DNA of 64,000 nucleotides from positions 2,999,268 through 3,063,267 of the forward strand of contig OX337239.1 in the NCBI GenBank assembly GCA_946965045.2, given 5' to 3'. Below, piece after piece: positions 50,890 through 62,591 of this stretch. The position numbers and the translations under genes are program-made. Source of the stretch: Epithemia pelagica. Lineage: Eukaryota; Bacillariophyta; Bacillariophyceae; Surirellales; Surirellaceae. Positions within the stretch are counted from its first letter, which is position 1, and every line of letters starts with the position of its first letter. Under the pieces are notes generated by a model. It saw nothing but the letters and a program-made list of their open reading frames with translations, ran no database searches and was not told the DNA's origin.

Positions 50890-52226
50890 GAGAATTTTTT
50901 TTAACATTGGGAAGAAAATACGTTGCAAGCGTGCAGGTCTATAACGGGAAACCTGATTTCTCGGCTGTCGGCAAAATTTCAAACTGAAATAAATACAGAA
51001 CGATTCCAACCAAAGCAAGTAAAAGAATTTCAAACCATGATACCAACCGAGTCTGAAGCACCAAACGAGACGATGTGTTTTGAAACATGGAACCAGGACT
51101 CGTTGTTTCTTTCTAGTACATTGATTTGGAACAGTGCTCAGGTTACCCATAAACTGAAAGAAGTGTGGACAAAATGGCAACGACCGGTAGACGCATACAG
51201 GTGGATCGAGGAAGCAATGCCCGTCAAAAGGCAATGAGTGACCGCAACACAGCATACAGAGACAGACACGAAAAAGATATAGAGAAACAAGAGAGAGAGG
51301 CCAGGCAACGCCAACAGAACCGGGAGAGACGGCAGGCTCAAGATAAGGAAAACCAAGTCGGAAATCAGGCTAACAATCGTCTCTCGTTATCTGGGCAAAG
51401 TACTTATGTTGGAAACGTAGAAGAACCTGCATTTGAAGACAATGATGGATCGGTGGAGCAGGGTTCAGGTGACAGTCGATCCAGACCTCTATTTGGAGAC
51501 TCCACGATGAACGATAATATGAGAGACAGAACAGACACTACAGGTTTGAGAACACAGCCAACAACAATGTCCCAAAGGAACCCCACCAGAGACAATGGTG
51601 TGTAATATATCATTTTTGACAATCGTCACATGGATCATACTCACACTTGTCCCTCTAATGTACTCAACAGACACAAATCAACAGAGTATGTCTGATATAG
51701 CACAGCCAGTCGGAACTGAAGTTAGTAAGTTGTAATGAAATTCCTTTGAAGAACGGTTGACATTGAAGCCATCGGCAGCTAATACATGTGGGTGATATGA
51801 TGGGAACAGGTGGACATGTCGCTCATGATGTTTCTTCACTTTTGGATATGTCCTTTACCACAGGTGGATTTTCCAATCGGAGCCATTTTACAGCTGTGAC
51901 ACATTTGACATCATAAACTCAAAAGGCAAGAAAAGACTCATCTGCATCTGGTGACATGCCAGTTTCTGAAACAAGTTCCTTCAAATAGTTTGCTACCAGG
52001 AATTGTTTTAGGGTTTGCAAATATTGGAGTGACGAGGATAACATACCAGATGAAAAAGGGTTGTACAAACTTGCAAAGACTTACTTCAAGGAATATTTTC
52101 AAAGGAACGGGCTCACTAACAAAAACATGAAAGAGACATGGTAGGTTGAACATGTTCCTCACATGAAAAGATATTTGGGAGTGAAAAGGTCGAATGAACT
52201 TGCCACATTCGCAAGAGCTTTTAAGG

Positions 52227-52300
52227 GTAAGACTCGACCCCCATCAGACTGCCATTGTGTTCTTCTTCTTGGCTTACTTGTGTCTCTTCATCTTCTATAG
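52227..52300 (+). other. Spliceosomal intron in the T-family gene
   Basis: 74 bases, GTAAGA...TTCTATAG with a pyrimidine-rich 3' half. Removal joins G|CC and restores the frame ARAFKAQLKKDIW. Copy 1 at 16556 has lost the donor. Confidence 0.8.
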
Positions 52301-52446
52301 CCCAACTCAAGAAGGATATATGGAGGTTTTACAAAGATGGCGTTCTCAAAAACACGTTCCCAACGATGTTTCCAAATGATGAGTATGGGAAAATGCCTTC
52401 GTTGGATGAGATGTTGGGAATGAGAGGAGATGATTGTAATAATAGT

Positions 52447-53231
52447 GCTTATGCATACATGATCTTGGTGTTTGCTACAGCTGTCTGTGGAGAGTCAGTG
52501 ACGAAGGAAGTTTTTGATTTTGACCCATCAGACAAAAATATACCAGAAGATGAAAAGAAGAGATGGTTGAAGAAGGCAGCAAAGAAAATTACACCAAACA
52601 ATGAGGCATTCATGTTAACAATTCTTGAGGACAATTGGGATGTGTGGACATTAGAGGCAACCCTTCAGCTGAAATGGTCAATCAAGGCATTAGACCCTAT
52701 TTGGTATGGTGATATGAATGTTGAGAAGGAACAAGTAAGTGAGCAAGTGGATAAATAAAGATATTCCGGAAGAATGGGTAAAAACAGAAAGATGGATGCA
52801 AGAGGGTTGAACAGGTATGAACAACTACAAAACAATGTTGTTGAAGACAGGAAGAAAGAGGTAGACAATGAATTTTGGAGATTTCTCAATACAGAGTATT
52901 GCAGAGTGATGAACTATGGTAATAAAAGAAAGGGTGGTAGTACTGGGCAACGGAAGCAGAAGTAATATCTATGTGAGGAGACTGAAGATGAGGAGTCTGT
53001 GGATGGGGATGACGATGTGCAAGTGCAAACAGTATTAGTGCCAATTTAGGTAGAGGTTTTATGTCAGAATGAAGAATAACATGATTGCCAAAATTCCAGT
53101 ATGACAAGTCCTAGTATGCAGTGATGATGCCCATGAATTGAAAATACTATGACCAAGTAAAAGCACATGTGTTGTTAATATCATGTCAGGGGAATGTCCA
53201 TGTGTGGTTTATACTATGACGGTGGAATGCT
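52447..53231 (+). repeat. Left arm of a ~785-base inverted repeat
   Basis: Reverse complement of 54068-54851 with a few per cent mismatches by eye. The spacer between arms is about 836 bases. Confidence 0.9.
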
Positions 53232-54067
53232 CATGTTGTTGTTTGTATAATGTGAACATGATGTTCCTGGGTATGTTCAGTATTGACTGTTCATGTCCAT
53301 TTGTGTTCTGGTTTCATTCATGGAAAATGTACATACCGGTGGTATGAAATGGATGGCAATGTACCCCTATTATGAAATGAAAATGTGCCAACTTTCGGAT
53401 AATTAATGCGCCCATTGGGGTAAATTATATGTATGAATTGGGGGCATTTTATGTACAATTGGGGTGCATTTTATGTACAAATGGGGGGTGCATTGGGGGT
53501 GCTTTATTACCCCCTCAGATGCGTCCTTCCTCTTGGATCCATCCAACGAGCAATTCATGTACGACATAAATAATAAACACAACCTTCCACAAAACAATCA
53601 CTGGTACTTGTACCCAGACAAATGGCACATTCTTGCAGATCTGATACTCTTGGTGTTGGAGATGAATCGGTTAGATCGATGACTCTTTCGTCATGCTCTC
53701 TTGTTGGGACTGATGGAACATCCTCTAAGATTTCTTCTCCATCCACAGTATGGTTAGATCTATCCATCGATCCCACGTTGTTGTCATCTCCAGGTGATAC
53801 AGAAAGATCCACCAGCATCAAAACCATCGTCCCCTGGGTCCAGCAAACACCTTTCACAACAAACACATGTATTCATATCCGCTAAAGATCGCAAGTACAC
53901 CGGAATCTCATTCCTTGGCAATGAAATATTGTCGTTGGCCAGTTGATGGCTATTCATAGCACATGTGTAGTTATCCGGGTTCAGATTACGATCAAAGTTG
54001 TTTTCCGATTCAAAATTATGTTCGTCACCATCGTAGACATCGTGAATAGTGTTCATGTCTCCACGGT
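53232..54067 (-). other. Spacer of the inverted repeat with a RING-like coding remnant
   Basis: On the minus strand a frame entering from the right arm (54116-53784) carries PRNEIPVYLRSLADMNTCVCC. A second frame (53866-53555) carries ERVIDLTDSSPTPRVSDLQ followed by ECAICLGTSTSDCFVEGC, the first half of a RING-like finger. The two overlap, so a frameshift or intron lies near 53800. An IPVYLRS-like string also occurs in the copy B transposase tail (VPVYLRSG, about 46980). The left side of the spacer holds TATG/ATTGGGG low-complexity repeats (53410-53510). Confidence 0.4.
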
Positions 54068-54864
54068 AGCATTCCACCGTCATAGTATAAACCACACATG
54101 GACATTCCCCTGACATGATATTAACAACACATGTGCTTTTACTTGGTCATAGTATTTTCAATTCATGGGCATCATCACTGCATACTAGGACTTGTCATAC
54201 TGGAATTTTGGCAATCATGTTATTCTTCATTCTGACATAAAACCTCTACCTAAATTGGCACTAATACTGTTTGCACTTGCACATCGTCATCCCCATCCAC
54301 AGACTCCTCATCTTCAGTCTCCTCACATAGATATAACTTCTGCCTCCGTTGCCCAGTACTACCACCCTTTCTTTTATTACCATAGTTCATCACTTTGCAA
54401 TACTCTGTATTGAGAAATCTCCAAAATTCATTGTCTACCTCTTTCTTCCTGTCTTCAACAACATTGTTTTGTAGTTGTTCATACCTGTTCAACCCTCTTG
54501 CATCCATCTTTCTGTTTTTACCCATTCTTCCAGAATATCTATATTTTTCCACTTGCTCACTTACTAGTTCGTTCTCAACATTCATTTCACCATACCAGAC
54601 AGGGTCTAATGCCTTGATTGACCATTTCAACTGAAGGGTTGCCTCTAATGTCCACACATCCCAATTGTCCTCAAGAATTGTTAACATGAATGCCTCATTG
54701 TTTGGTGTAATTTTCTTTGCTGCCTTCTTCCACCATCTCTTCTTTTCATCTTCTGGTATATTTTTGTCTGATGGGTCAAAATCAAAAACTTCCTTTGTCA
54801 CTGACTCTCCGCAGACAGCTGGAGCAAACACCAAGATCATGTATGAATAGGGCATTCCTTCCAT
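54068..54864 (-). mobile_element. T-family repeat, copy 3 (inverted, partial)
   Basis: Minus-strand ORF of 204 codons (54864-54250) gives the undisturbed C-terminal T protein: ILVFAPAVCGESVTKEVFDF, PEDEKKRWWKKAAKK, DNWDVWTLEATLQLK, GRMGKNRKMDARGLNRYE, NEFWRFLNTEYCKVM, then the acidic tail. It is cut off upstream at about 54851, before the second exon's start. It forms the right arm of the inverted repeat with copy 2. Confidence 0.8.
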
Positions 54865-55154
54865 CGCTCATGAATAAAAAACACTGTTCGTTCCAACGTC
54901 AATGGAGTCTTCTTCAGGGCGTCATTGAAAGCTACAGGCAAAACCCGAACCAACATGGAATCCTCCTGTTGCTCTGACATGTCGCTTGATATTATAAAGG
55001 TACCACTCCTGCAAAGATATCAGTCCCGAAAGAAAGTATTAGTGACAACTGGCTACTGCCTTTTCACCAGCTTGTTTGTACTTTCTTGAAACGACAAGGA
55101 GCAAGTCACAATTCCAGATGTGCTTACAAAATGGAGTCCACCACAACAGGAAAC

Positions 55155-55680
55155 AACGACCGCAAATCAAACCAACACTCAACAATCCAACAAGAATAGA
55201 TTCGAGATCAAGAAAGCGAGTCCAAAGGTTTCCGGTACCCAAGAAAGGAAAGCGATCCAACCTAACCACCACAGGGTCACAGGCTCAATCCAACAAACAA
55301 CACACTGAGTGAGACGGTCAACTCCTGGGTTCAATAGACAGAGAGATTCGAAAATCCAACCAGCCAACAATCCAAACAGAGATTCGGAAAATCTGAGAGA
55401 GTCCACTTCCACAGGATACAACGACCGCAAATCAAACCAACACTCAACAATCCAACAAGAATAGATTCGAGATCAAGAAAGCGAGTCCAAAGGTTTCCGG
55501 TACCCAAGAAAGGAAAGCGATCCAACCCAACCACCACAGGGTCACAGGCTCAATCCAACAAACAACACACTGAGTGAAACAGCCAAGGGTTCAATAGACA
55601 ACCTGCCAACAATCCAAACAGAGAATCGAAAGATCAGGAAAGAGGTCGTTCGAAAGGCTTTCGGCACCAAGACACCAGCA
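55155..55680. repeat. 265-base tandem duplication
   Basis: 55155 onward repeats from 55420, with AACGACCGCAAATCAAACCA at the start of each unit and identical stretches over the first ~170 bases; the second unit is shortened near its end. A more diverged third segment follows to about 55960 (CACCACAGGGTCTCAATC). CAATCCAACA motifs recur throughout. Confidence 0.85.
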
Positions 55681-56290
55681 AGAAATAAGAGTAGGGATCC
55701 AGCACAACCGCCACTGATCGGTTTTCAGGTGAAGAAACAAGCTCCTCTTGGGCGATCAGGTAAATTCCACCAGCATATAAAATAGATTCAATAATCAATG
55801 ATACGAAATCCAACAAACCAACAATCAACCAATTGTCTCAGGAAATTCAAATAACTTTATGTAGCACGGGATCCACCACCACAGGGTCTCAATCAAACAA
55901 ACAACGGTTTTGGTTTTTTGGGTGAAGCAGCAAGCTCTCCAGTGAAGAGAAGGCAAATTCCAACAGGAAAACAATGGGCAAGACTCTGTAATACAATTCC
56001 AAATGACAATCAACTGTATTGTACCGATATAGACTCTGAAATGGAAACAAGTGTGTATGTAGGAGGACATCAGATGATTTTGTTTGTTTGTTTGCTTGTT
56101 TGGTCTTGTTTTGTTGCTGCTTCTTTGATGAGGAGCGTTGGTTTGTGGTGGAGGGAGAGAAACCGGTCATCAAGAGAAAAAGATCTATGTGGGGGCACTC
56201 TAGAGATTTTGCTTGTAACTTCTTTCTATTGGGTACAAAAATTTAATACTAAGCGTTGGGATATGTGGTATTGTGGGGGAGTTTGATTGG
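55681..56290. other. No certain gene
   Basis: A plus-strand ORF (55918-56286, 122 codons) includes a hydrophobic segment (ILFVCLLVWSCFVAASLM) but has no family likeness, and overlaps repeat-derived sequence. Confidence 0.35.
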
Positions 56291-56979
56291 TGAATAGCAA
56301 GAAACGACATGCGCACAGAATTCTGTGTAATGCGAATGTCTGACGAACATGTGTGCGCGAATTGCGCGAACGGAGCATAACCCCTCAGTCACGCGCTTGA
56401 TTTGGTTGCTGTGCGCGTGTTTGGTGAGGTCGTGTGCATGATTTGAAAAATGGGCGCGTGTTGGGTCGGTTGTGCGCGTAAGTGCGCGAAAGTGCGCGGT
56501 TTTTGGAAAGGGGGCGCGGTTTTGGGGGGAGGGGGTGCATTTTCTGGAATGTAAGCGGGCTGGTTACCCACCACCACCCCCAAAACAACCCTTAGATGTT
56601 TTGGAGTGATAGGTATTTGATTGAGTACACTTGGAAAACATTGTAAATGCATCACTCCTAAGCGCTTCAATACTCTACTTGACAAATGGTGCAGGGTCTT
56701 TGGTCTGACATATGTCGGGTGTGCAATCGTGTAGAATGGATTGGTCGCTTAAATGGGGTGTTAGTCGCGGGTCGTGAGCATACTAGTCATTGTTGAGATA
56801 ATAAGATTCAGGAATGTGCATTAAGAGAAATCTTATGAGCGACTTTTTGCTTTTACGTGTCTTAAAATGTAGTTAAATGTGCGTTTTGGTCCATTTTAGT
56901 GGTTGGGAGGTGCATTTGAGTGCATAAAATCCGCTCCCCCTGTGCATTTGGGGGCCCATTTTATGAAAAAGGGGGAGTT
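56291..56979. other. GCGC-rich block and spacer
   Basis: 56330-56530 is dense in GTGCGCG/GCGCGA strings, unlike the AT-rich surroundings. The rest is G-rich with no coding signal. Homology to a gypsy reverse transcriptase begins at about 56985. Confidence 0.5.
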
Positions 56980-56984
56980 TTCCC

Positions 56985-57650
56985 CCCTTAGATGCTACAA
57001 ATATTTCACAAAGCTGGATATTTCCATGTGTTTCTATACCTTTCGACTTGATAAAGAGTCCAGCAATCTTTGCGTCATTACTACGCCTTTTCGCAAATTC
57101 CGTTACCGTTGTCTGCCGATGGGTGTCAAACAATCTCATGATTTTTGTCAAGAGATCATGGAAGAAGTCCTCAAGGACTTCAGTGACCATGTCGAAGTCT
57201 ATATTGACGACATTGGCATCTTCTCCAGTTCTTGGGAAGAACATGTAGACATCCTGTCCAAAGTTCTCCAACGTCTTCAAGACAAGAACTTCTCCATTAA
57301 CTCTTCCAAATGTGAATGGGCCATTAAAGAAATGGAATGGCTCGGCCATTGGCTCACGCCCACTGTGATCAAGCCCTGGAAGAAGAAAATCTCTGCCAAT
57401 CTGGCATTGGCTACGCCAAAGACCATGAAAGAACCTCGTTCCTTCATTGGCATGATCAATTTCTATCGCCATATGTATCCACAACGCTCCCATATTCTTG
57501 CTCCCCTTCGACCTCCTCTACGGATGCCTTGCCGCCGCATCCACGATCGCTATATTATCATAGCGGACAACACTCAGTGTTGCAAGTGCCTCATGGCCCT
57601 AATGATGACCCCTGCTCTCATCACCGCGTGACCCAGACGCTTTCGAATCT
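56985..57650 (+). pseudogene. Ty3/gypsy reverse-transcriptase fragment
   Basis: The plus frame reads FTKLDISMCFYTFRLDKESS, TPFRKFRYRCLPMGVKQSHD, HVEVYIDDIGIFSSSWEEHV, INSSKCEWAIKEMEWLGHWL and RSFIGMINFYRHMYPQR, the standard gypsy RT palm from motif A through the catalytic YIDD box and thumb. The Ty3-type order continues downstream with integrase. After SHILAPL (about 57510) the sense is lost and RNase H is essentially absent. The N-terminal RT part, protease and gag are missing. Not functional. Confidence 0.88.
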
Positions 57651-57659
57651 CTCATCTTC

Positions 57660-58907
57660 ATGAATGAGGATTTGATCGATGTCTACCTCAATCATCCTCC
57701 CATCATGGCAAATCAACCCTTGCCTGTCGACTATGCGACTATTCATCAACATCAACAGAACGATGCCGCTCTTGTGGCCAAGTTGACCGAACAACCACAG
57801 AGATTCCATCTCCAACCCTTCCCTACAGAAAATCCACAACAATGCAACTTGATTTGTTATCGTCAAAATCCTAATGGCGTATGGCGCATTCGTATCCGAG
57901 ACAGCCTCTTGGCCCATACCGTCAATTGGTATCACCTGTCCCTCAATCACTTGGGGTCATCGCGTCTTCGTGAGACGATCTCTATGCACATGAGTCATCC
58001 TAATTTGAGCTTGTATTGTGAACAAGCCGTGACTAGTTGTGCTACATGCCAACGCTCTAAAGTCATACATTGTCATTATGGTGAACTCCCTCCTCGCGAG
58101 GTCCGAGGCAATCCATGGGCTGACATCTCTGTCGACCTCATTGGACCGTGGAACGTCACCGCTCATGGGCAAAAATTAACATTTCAAGCCTTGACTATTA
58201 TCGATAATGTCACTAACTTCTGCAAACTCATTCGCATTCATGATAAGACGGCACGTCACGTGGGTCTTCAACTGGAAAACGCGTGACTCTCGCGCTATCG
58301 TCGTCCCGTTCGTTGCCTTTTTGATCAAGGCGGTGAATTTATCGGACATGCGTTCACGCAAGTTCTTCGAAACCATGGCATTAAGCCAATGCCGTGGACG
58401 GCCAAGAATCATCAATCAAATGCTCTTTGCGAGCGGTAACATTTGACTATTGGCAACACTCTTCGTGTGATCACCAACTATGAACCACCACAAGATGTGC
58501 AAAATGCTGCACTTGCCGTGGATACTGCTCTGCAGACCGCTGCGTACTCCACTCGCACTACCATTCACGGCGCTTTGAAATATTCTCCCGGCAGCCTTGC
58601 GTTTCATCGCGACATGCTGTTCGACAGCCCTACCATCGCAGACAAGGAAACAGTCCGTCTGAAACGACAACAGATTGTCGATGAACGCGCTCGTCTCGCA
58701 AATCGTTCTCGTGTCTTTCATGATTACGCTGTCAACGATCGTGTGTTGCTCCGCGCCACGAATCCGGACAAGCTTGAGCTCCGCACAAGCCCCAATCCCT
58801 TTCGGATTACACAGGTCCATTCCAATGGCACTGTGACTATCCAACGTGGTCCCCACGTCACTGAACGAATCAACATTCGACGCCTTGTTCCATTTCGTGA
58901 ATAAATG
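57660..58907 (+). pseudogene. Ty3/gypsy integrase, two in-frame stops
   Basis: One frame of 415 codons with TGA at 58284-58286 and TAA at 58437-58439. It has an H2C2 zinc module (HLSLNHLG...VTSCATCQRSK), then core Asp in DISVDLIGPW, second Asp in LFDQGGEFIGHAF and Glu in the NHQSNALCER region. A C-terminal domain follows, ending in TIQRGPHVTERINIRRLVPF. The TGA sits where gypsy integrases have Trp (ENAWLSRY), consistent with TGG to TGA. LTRs were not identified. Confidence 0.88.
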
Positions 58908-59681
58908 GGTTTTAATGCTGGCCACCAAGCTTTCCCATTCTTGTCCCGCTCGAACTCCCTAGGTCCGACCAGGGAGAGGTAGAGTGCGGTACCCCTAAAT
59001 GGATCCCGCCATACGTGTCACCACGTTCCATTCCCGGTTCGCGTTCTTGACACTGCGACATGAATCTTCCGCCATCTGGCTGTTCCTCCTCCAGTCATTT
59101 CTCGTCGCACGTGGCACTGTGGATTCCTCATTTCCTCCTTACTCCTGAAGATCACAATTTTCATATCGTGCTATTTTACACGGGTATGGCACCTTGCCCG
59201 ACCCCAGCCTTCGGCCTAAATATAGCTAGCCCTCGCGAAATTAGCGATCAGCCCTAGAGCTACCCAATAAGAGAGGTATAGTCATCCTTGGGGAACCAAA
59301 AAAGAGCAACAAAACCAACAACGTTTGGTTATCCAAACTGATGAAATAACGGCCAGGAGGACATGTCACGCCCTATGCAATGGGGAGTGGAAAATGCCAT
59401 TGGCCATTGCATAGACAGCCAACATTTAACCTCCCCCGATCATAGACAGCCACGAATGGGGACAATCGTTCCAAGATCATTCCCAAGATCTCAACTGGAA
59501 CACACAACATTGACACTAGCTTTAACACACAATATTAGAACTTTATCCTACGGATTGAGCTCTTTTCTTCTGCCTACCTTGTGTAATCTTGATGTTGGTT
59601 TTATTGAATATTGAGGCCTGTTTTACTATGTTCTCGATGCAATGAGCTGTTACATTCGTGCTGTATTTCTCATTACCAGCA
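58908..59681. other. No recognisable gene
   Basis: Probably the 3' untranslated part and possibly an LTR of the gypsy remnant (58910-59270), then the 3' flank of the GT8-like gene. No matching LTR copy exists in the window. Confidence 0.4.
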
Positions 59682-60785
59682 CTATGATTTCCACTGACCT
59701 GCTTCTCTAGTATTGTATTCCACAGCCATCTGAAATCCACTCTCGCCATTTCTTGTCTGAGCCTCAAGAAAATATTTCGTCCATTCCCATGGAAGACCTC
59801 CGTAGTATCTCATGGCCCATAACACGTTTCCGTATTCCAAGTAGGAAGTGTTGAACTTGTTGTCTTCCCTGCCACCATTCATATGAACCATGGCTGCTTT
59901 CGGCGCATTTTGAACAAGCCTTGTTCCATTCCCTTTCCAGCGCCAAAAATTGTCGGCTCGGTGCAAATTCCACTGTTGGGGAAGGTACGGAACGAGGTCT
60001 GGGCGAACATTGGAGAGTGTCCGCAGTACAGACTGATCATCAATCATTCCTGTACTAGCAGAAATATTCGAATGCGCCTTCTTCACCAGTTTCCAAAAGT
60101 TTTGCCGCCTCATTTGTTCCAAATTGAATAATCCAAACCCCGAGCACTTGGCCTCTCCCCATTGTAATATGCTCGTGGCATTTCGATGTCGCCAAAGGTC
60201 TCCTAAATTAGACAATACTGCGGTATCCGTATCCATGTAGATCACATGCTTCACAGTTGGCGGCAAAACTTCGAAGGCAAATAGGCGAAACATGGCACCA
60301 ATGGTATGATGTTTCCTCAGTTGTTTGTTGGTCGCCTGTTCAAAGATGGTTTCCCACTTTTCCTTTTGATTTTCCACGTCGTAGTTCTTGATGTTGATCG
60401 GATTTCTTGTCGTCCAATCGCGCAATCCGATTGAATTGAATCTGGAACGAATCGCCTTGTAGGCAGGGTCGTCCGTAATGATATGAACGGTCATCCCCCC
60501 GTCCAACGGAGCATTCAACAAGCAAGATTTCAAGGAAGCAGAAAACTCGTCCAAAGAGTCCTTATTGTCTCCACTGAGCGTGTATAGAACGTGAACTTCA
60601 TTGTCTTGGGGAAATGTAAAGGGATCGTTTTTCAATGCCTCAAGAGCTTCTTTATCCTTAGTGAAAGCTCCAAGATATACCACATTGACTGTCGTCACCA
60701 AACCAAGCCCTATCAACAACACCAGCAATGTTCCGACAAAAGAAGACATGGAATTGCGACGACTTGGCTCCATTTCCTTATTCAT
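59682..60785 (-). CDS. GT8-like (GT-A) type II membrane glycosyltransferase, 367 aa
   Basis: Intact frame from ATG 60785 to TAG 59682. A short basic cytosolic tail is followed by one membrane anchor (residues about 15-40, SFVGTLLVLLIGLGLVTTVN), giving a Golgi type II topology. The lumenal domain has EVHVLYTLSG near the start (nucleotide binding), VIYMDTDTAVLSNLGDLW with the metal-binding DxD, GFGLFNLEQMR, MIDDQSVLRTL and a C-terminal AMVHMNGGR. The order DxD...DDQ...H-x-N-G fits GT8 and LARGE/xylosyltransferase-type folds. NxS/T sites are present (NAT, NIS, NTS). Donor and acceptor sugars cannot be told. A TATAA-like box lies about 130 bases upstream of the ATG (60914-60922). Likely a genuine host gene. 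Confidence 0.8.
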   Translation of the reverse strand: MNKEMEPSRRNSMSSFVGTLLVLLIGLGLVTTVNVVYLGAFTKDKEALEALKNDPFTFPQDNEVHVLYTLSGDNKDSLDEFSASLKSCLLNAPLDGGMTVHIITDDPAYKAIRSRFNSIGLRDWTTRNPINIKNYDVENQKEKWETIFEQATNKQLRKHHTIGAMFRLFAFEVLPPTVKHVIYMDTDTAVLSNLGDLWRHRNATSILQWGEAKCSGFGLFNLEQMRRQNFWKLVKKAHSNISASTGMIDDQSVLRTLSNVRPDLVPYLPQQWNLHRADNFWRWKGNGTRLVQNAPKAAMVHMNGGREDNKFNTSYLEYGNVLWAMRYYGGLPWEWTKYFLEAQTRNGESGFQMAVEYNTREAGQWKS

Positions 60786-61854
60786 GTGTTTTTGGTTTTA
60801 GGTTGTTGATTGTTGATACGTTGGAAGTCAATGATTCGTCATTATGACCGTCCCAACAGACTTTTTCAAACCTGAGTTCTCGGTGGGATTAAATCAAAAT
60901 TTCTCCTAGTAGTAGTTATAAGGACGGGGTGTTGTTTCATTCAGGTGGTCAGAGCGTGACTCACGGATCCCGGTCGTTGGGATTGTTCTGGGGGAAGTCA
61001 TGCCGAATCGGATCTTATCGGTCACTCCCGATTAACCACACCCAGTTTTTGGGCACCAGTGGTCTGCCTGTCAACTCTTTCATGGTCTGTGCCGCTCACC
61101 AAAAACTCAAACTTGTCTAGAAAAAAATTATTATACATCCGTCTGGAAAGGCTTGCGTGATATGGCAGTTGAAAGTTGGCAGGCGTTCTGATGAACAAGA
61201 CTCGAAAGAATGTCCGGTCCGGTCCGGACGCCACAAAACCCACGCAGAAAACAAAATGAGGCAACGACCAAACCAACAACAACACCAAAACGGCCTCATG
61301 CTTCGTCACTGAGCACTGAGCATCTCATCTTTGTCAGCATGGTAAGTTCCACATAGCTTAACCCCTGCATTGGAATTGGACAATGGTTTGGGATAGGTTC
61401 TCTCACTTCTTTGTCATGGTGCCATGTGTTTGTGCCGTATAACATCCATTTTTGGTCCATTCAATGGGCGGCAGCTAAAATCAATTCTAGGATTCTTTTA
61501 GTATTCTATAGAGTTTTAAAGCTCAGTGAGATAGAATTAGTGGTGCAAATCATCTGTTGCTCAGATTGAGTCTTCAGTTGCTTGTGTTGTCGACTTGCTC
61601 CTCTTGTTCTTTTTCTGCCCGGAGCATGCTGATGTTTCTGAGCAGCATTTGGGACTCTGCATGCTCCATAACAAAAGCACGAAGAGAGTCATTCCAAATA
61701 GGGGTGTAGGGTGTAGTTTTAGGTCAAGGTCACAATTGCTTGCAAAGAGACATGCCTACGGCATAGACAAGGTGTTGTGGATGAGGGTGTGCTTTTAAAC
61801 CGAGAACTACAGGAGAAAAAAAACTAGAAAAAGGAGGGATGGGGCACAGCCAGA
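60786..61854. other. Intergenic; no recognisable gene
   Basis: Promoter side of the GT8-like gene followed by unassigned sequence. Short ORFs only. Confidence 0.5.
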
Positions 61855-62165
61855 CTCTATCTATGGTCTATTCATGTAAAAAATGTCAGTGGTATGCATG
61901 ATAGAGAATGCATGGTCATGGTGCATGTCCATTGTCCATGAGAAAGAGGGAGAAGAGGAGAAGACGAGAAAAAATTGTGTCGATTTAACAGGGGAAAGTG
62001 AGGACGAACAAAGACCAACGGTCAAAGCGCGCACGTCTGCTCACAAGATTTCAAAAGGGGGACCCAGAAGGCTGGCGTGATCATTTTCATTTTGACCAGA
62101 AATTTTCATCAAAAACGCAAAAAAACGAAAATGAAAATGTTGGTCGCGAAGAGCGACCGGATTAA
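61855..62165 (+). repeat. Dispersed repeat family R, copy 2
   Basis: Inverted relative to 1986-2306 and separated from it by almost 60 kb. The best-kept parts are 61855-61945 and 62015-62160; the middle has diverged to a Glu/Lys-rich frame. The Cys/His cluster of copy 1 is destroyed by stops. Confidence 0.6.
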
Positions 62166-62591
62166 AAAACTGGGTGTGCTTAATCGGGAGTACGACGTCA
62201 CATCCTCCCCAACATGTGCTATTGCCCTCACAATTGCCTGTTTCAATGACCGTTGGGGAGCGGGGGAAGATGACTGAGTTTTCACAAGATTACTGGTTGG
62301 GAAAGAAGAGAAACCAGTAATGGGGGGGGGGGAATTACAGTGAGTGCTCACAACTGAACCCTGGATCTTCACCGCTGGGGATAAGTCCGAACCCATCAGC
62401 AATAACAGGTTCCAAAAACGCCCATGATACTTCATCCCGTTGCTATGGTCACGATTTGTCTCGAAACCATTCCATTTCGTCAAGTCAGTCGTCGTGCTTC
62501 CAGTCCACACCCATCATAATGAAAGCAAACTTACGTGCCTTACAAGACAGTGTCTCGATCCCCATAAATTCTGCAGTCATTGTTTAGAACC
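62166..62591. other. Spacer; G homopolymer
   Basis: A G-run of about 11 bases at 62322. No gene recognised. Confidence 0.4.

Larger units (their letters stand above)
50890..53231 (+). mobile_element. T-family repeat, copy 2
   Basis: The most complete T copy. ORF 51165-51605 (RIQVDRGSNARQKAMSDRN, a Gln/Arg-rich coiled segment, SGQSTYVGNVEEPAFEDNDG) precedes a segment coding SDEDNIPDEKGLYKLAKTYF, RNGLTNKNMKETW and YLGVKRSNELATFARAFK. A stop (TAG 52140-52142) replaces a Trp codon that is TGG in copy 1. A GTAAG...CTATAG intron (52227-52300) then joins exactly in frame to LKKDIWRFYKDGVLKNTF...KEVFDFDPSDKNIPEDEKK...NWDVWTLEATLQLK...GLNRYEQLQ...NEFWRFLNTEYC...EETEDEESVDGDDD. Function unknown. Three copies in 40 kb and the mosaic structure mark it as mobile. 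Confidence 0.7.
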
